Shown one piece after another: positions 20,178-21,386 of a stretch of 21,386 nt of DNA. The notes below the pieces were generated by a model. It ran no database searches, was not told the origin of the DNA, and was given only the letters and a program-made list of their open reading frames with translations. The first letter of the stretch is position 1. Every line of letters starts with the position of its first letter. The translations under genes were made by a program, and so were the position numbers. The stretch is from Treponema sp. UBA3662 (GTDB lineage Bacteria; Spirochaetota; Spirochaetia; Treponematales; Treponemataceae): contig DFJV01000035.1 in the NCBI GenBank assembly GCA_002373205.1, positions 929 to 22,314 of the forward strand, written 5' to 3'.

Positions 20178-21386
20178 TTATTTTGTATGCGAAAGCAAAA
20201 ACTCCAGAGCAGGAAGCATTTTGTTCAATAGACCCGCCTTTATGAGCATGTTCCAGAAGGGCTCAAGCTTTTTCCAGCCGCCGGTGTAGGCAAAGTGGGA
20301 AAGCTTGCTGGAAAGACTTTTGTCGTGGGAGCAGGATGCAAAGATATTCTTCCATGAATAAAAGTCCCGGTAAGCCTTTTTGTAGCCATCTTCAAGCTCT
20401 TTCTGGCTAAGCCTTGCCGGTTGGTAAACTGCGTGCCGTGTGTCGTAGCGGCTCCAGTCATAGCTTCTTATGCGGCCTTCCTTTTCCATTTTAGAAAAGA
20501 GCCTTGTTCCGGGGTAGGGGGTAAGCACATGGAAGGTTGCCGTAGTGATTGCATTTTCCACCGCCCAGTCAACTGTGCGGCTAAAAGTGTCCTTGTCATC
20601 ATCGTCCAGTCCAAAGACAAAGCTTCCGTTTATCATAATGCCAAGATCGTGCAGCCTTCTTACAGCGGCGGCATAGTCCCGCGAAAGGTTCTGTGCCTTG
20701 TTGCTTTGGGCAAGGTTTTCCGGCGAAAAAGTTTCAAAGCCAACAAAAATGCTTCTTAAACCGGCATCAGCTGCGCGTTCAATCAAGTCCCCGTCCAAAA
20801 TTGACGCAACCGTAGCCGCTCCCTGAAATACCCTCTTCATCCCCTTCATGCCTTCAAAAAGTTCGCGGGCAAACTGCCTGTTGCCAAGAAGGTGGTCGTC
20901 CAAAAAGTAAAGGTGCCTGCCCGGAAGCGAATCTATTTCCCTAAGAGCAGAATCCACCCGGCAAGTGTAGAAAGATTTGCCGCTTCCGTAAAAGGCATCC
21001 TTGTAGCAAAAGTCGCAGTGGTGGGGGCAACCCCTGGAAACAACCAGCGAATTTGGAACAAAATACTTGCTCCTCTTAATCAGGTCCCGCCGGACAGGGG
21101 GAATGTTTTCTAAGCTGCGCTCTCTTGCAGTGTAGCAGCGTTCTGGCCTTTTCTTTCGGAAATCATCTATAAAGCGGGGAAATGCCTCTTCTCCGGGGCC
21201 CAGAATCACCGTATCCGCATGCAGCAGGGCCTCTTGTGGAAGGGACGTTACGTGCAAACCTCCCATGGCAACATAGACACCCCGGCTCCTGTAAGAATCT
21301 GCAATCTGGTAAGCGCGGTAGGCATTCGTAACATAAACCTGCATGCAAACAAGGTCCGGGCTGTCGTCCAGAGTAAGCTTTTCTAC
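20178..21386 (-). CDS. B12-binding radical SAM protein (5' end outside window)
   Basis: The frame runs unbroken to the window edge (VEKLTLDDSPDLVCMQVYVT...), so the ATG at 21344 is internal and the gene is partial. The visible 402 residues contain the end of a cobalamin-binding domain (VAMGGLHVTSLPQEAL, VILGPGEEAF), then a radical SAM core with the cluster motif RGCPHHCDFC (CxxxCxxC), then a core end with FVGFETFSPENL, GSFVFGLDDDD and TPYPGTRLF, and a C-terminal extension of the DUF4070 kind. Such proteins carry out B12-dependent methylations or other radical reactions, often in lipid or secondary metabolism. The substrate cannot be inferred here. No terminator is visible after the stop; GC-rich inverted sequence (GCGTGG/CCACGC) lies at about 20120-20150. 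Confidence 0.88.
   Translation of the reverse strand, partial: VEKLTLDDSPDLVCMQVYVTNAYRAYQIADSYRSRGVYVAMGGLHVTSLPQEALLHADTVILGPGEEAFPRFIDDFRKKRPERCYTARERSLENIPPVRRDLIKRSKYFVPNSLVVSRGCPHHCDFCYKDAFYGSGKSFYTCRVDSALREIDSLPGRHLYFLDDHLLGNRQFARELFEGMKGMKRVFQGAATVASILDGDLIERAADAGLRSIFVGFETFSPENLAQSNKAQNLSRDYAAAVRRLHDLGIMINGSFVFGLDDDDKDTFSRTVDWAVENAITTATFHVLTPYPGTRLFSKMEKEGRIRSYDWSRYDTRHAVYQPARLSQKELEDGYKKAYRDFYSWKNIFASCSHDKSLSSKLSHFAYTGGWKKLEPFWNMLIKAGLLNKMLPALEFLLSHTK

Overview
The window most likely comes from a host-associated spirochaete of the Treponema type. This rests on the mix of genes: an anaerobic pyruvate formate-lyase, a MetA with acetyl-type residues, a large C11 (clostripain) protease, degenerate EAL membrane proteins, a family 1 solute-binding protein and a B12/radical SAM enzyme. 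The moderate base composition and the many palindromic repeats between genes fit the same picture. No rRNA or marker gene settles the genus, so the assignment is an inference.

Layout. 1-1113: metA with an extended -10 promoter. 1114-1870: about 750 bases of palindromic repeats without a credible gene. 1871-4298: an orphan solute-binding protein followed by an AT-rich membrane protein. 4294-5124 (minus): efp, then tRNA-Arg(CCU) and a terminator. 5331-6520 (minus): a membrane-anchored NAPE-PLD/UlaG-type metallo-beta-lactamase-fold hydrolase. 6573-9591: a small accessory island with an XRE repressor (minus) divergent from a 64-residue Cys-rich protein, two short unknown genes, a HigB/HigA-like toxin-antitoxin pair and an amidohydrolase. 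9592-9858: repeats, including a multi-stem RNA-like element, then the promoter of a C11 protease (9859-12351). 12352-13048: more repeats, a second copy of the RNA-like element and a doubtful small ORF. 13049-16918 (minus): two overlapping paralogous membrane proteins with degenerate GGDEF-EAL output domains. 16884-17588: repeats and the pflB leader. 17589-19931: pflB with a strong terminator. 20178-21386 (minus): a B12-binding radical SAM protein cut by the window edge.

The housekeeping genes (metA, efp, tRNA, pflB) serve methionine synthesis, translation and anaerobic pyruvate cleavage, and are not functionally linked to each other here. The accessory island looks self-contained: a repressor with an 11-base inverted-repeat operator, a structured leader in front of the small Cys-rich gene, and a toxin-antitoxin pair lying between two copies of the start of the amidohydrolase gene.

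The most notable signals are four. (1) Two copies of a roughly 70-base element fold into the same multi-branched structure, with compensatory base changes. (2) Three genes without a Shine-Dalgarno sequence have near-consensus promoters placed so that transcription should start at, or two bases before, the ATG. (3) EF-P carries arginine at the modified loop tip. (4) The toxin-antitoxin cassette is flanked by the duplicated gene start.
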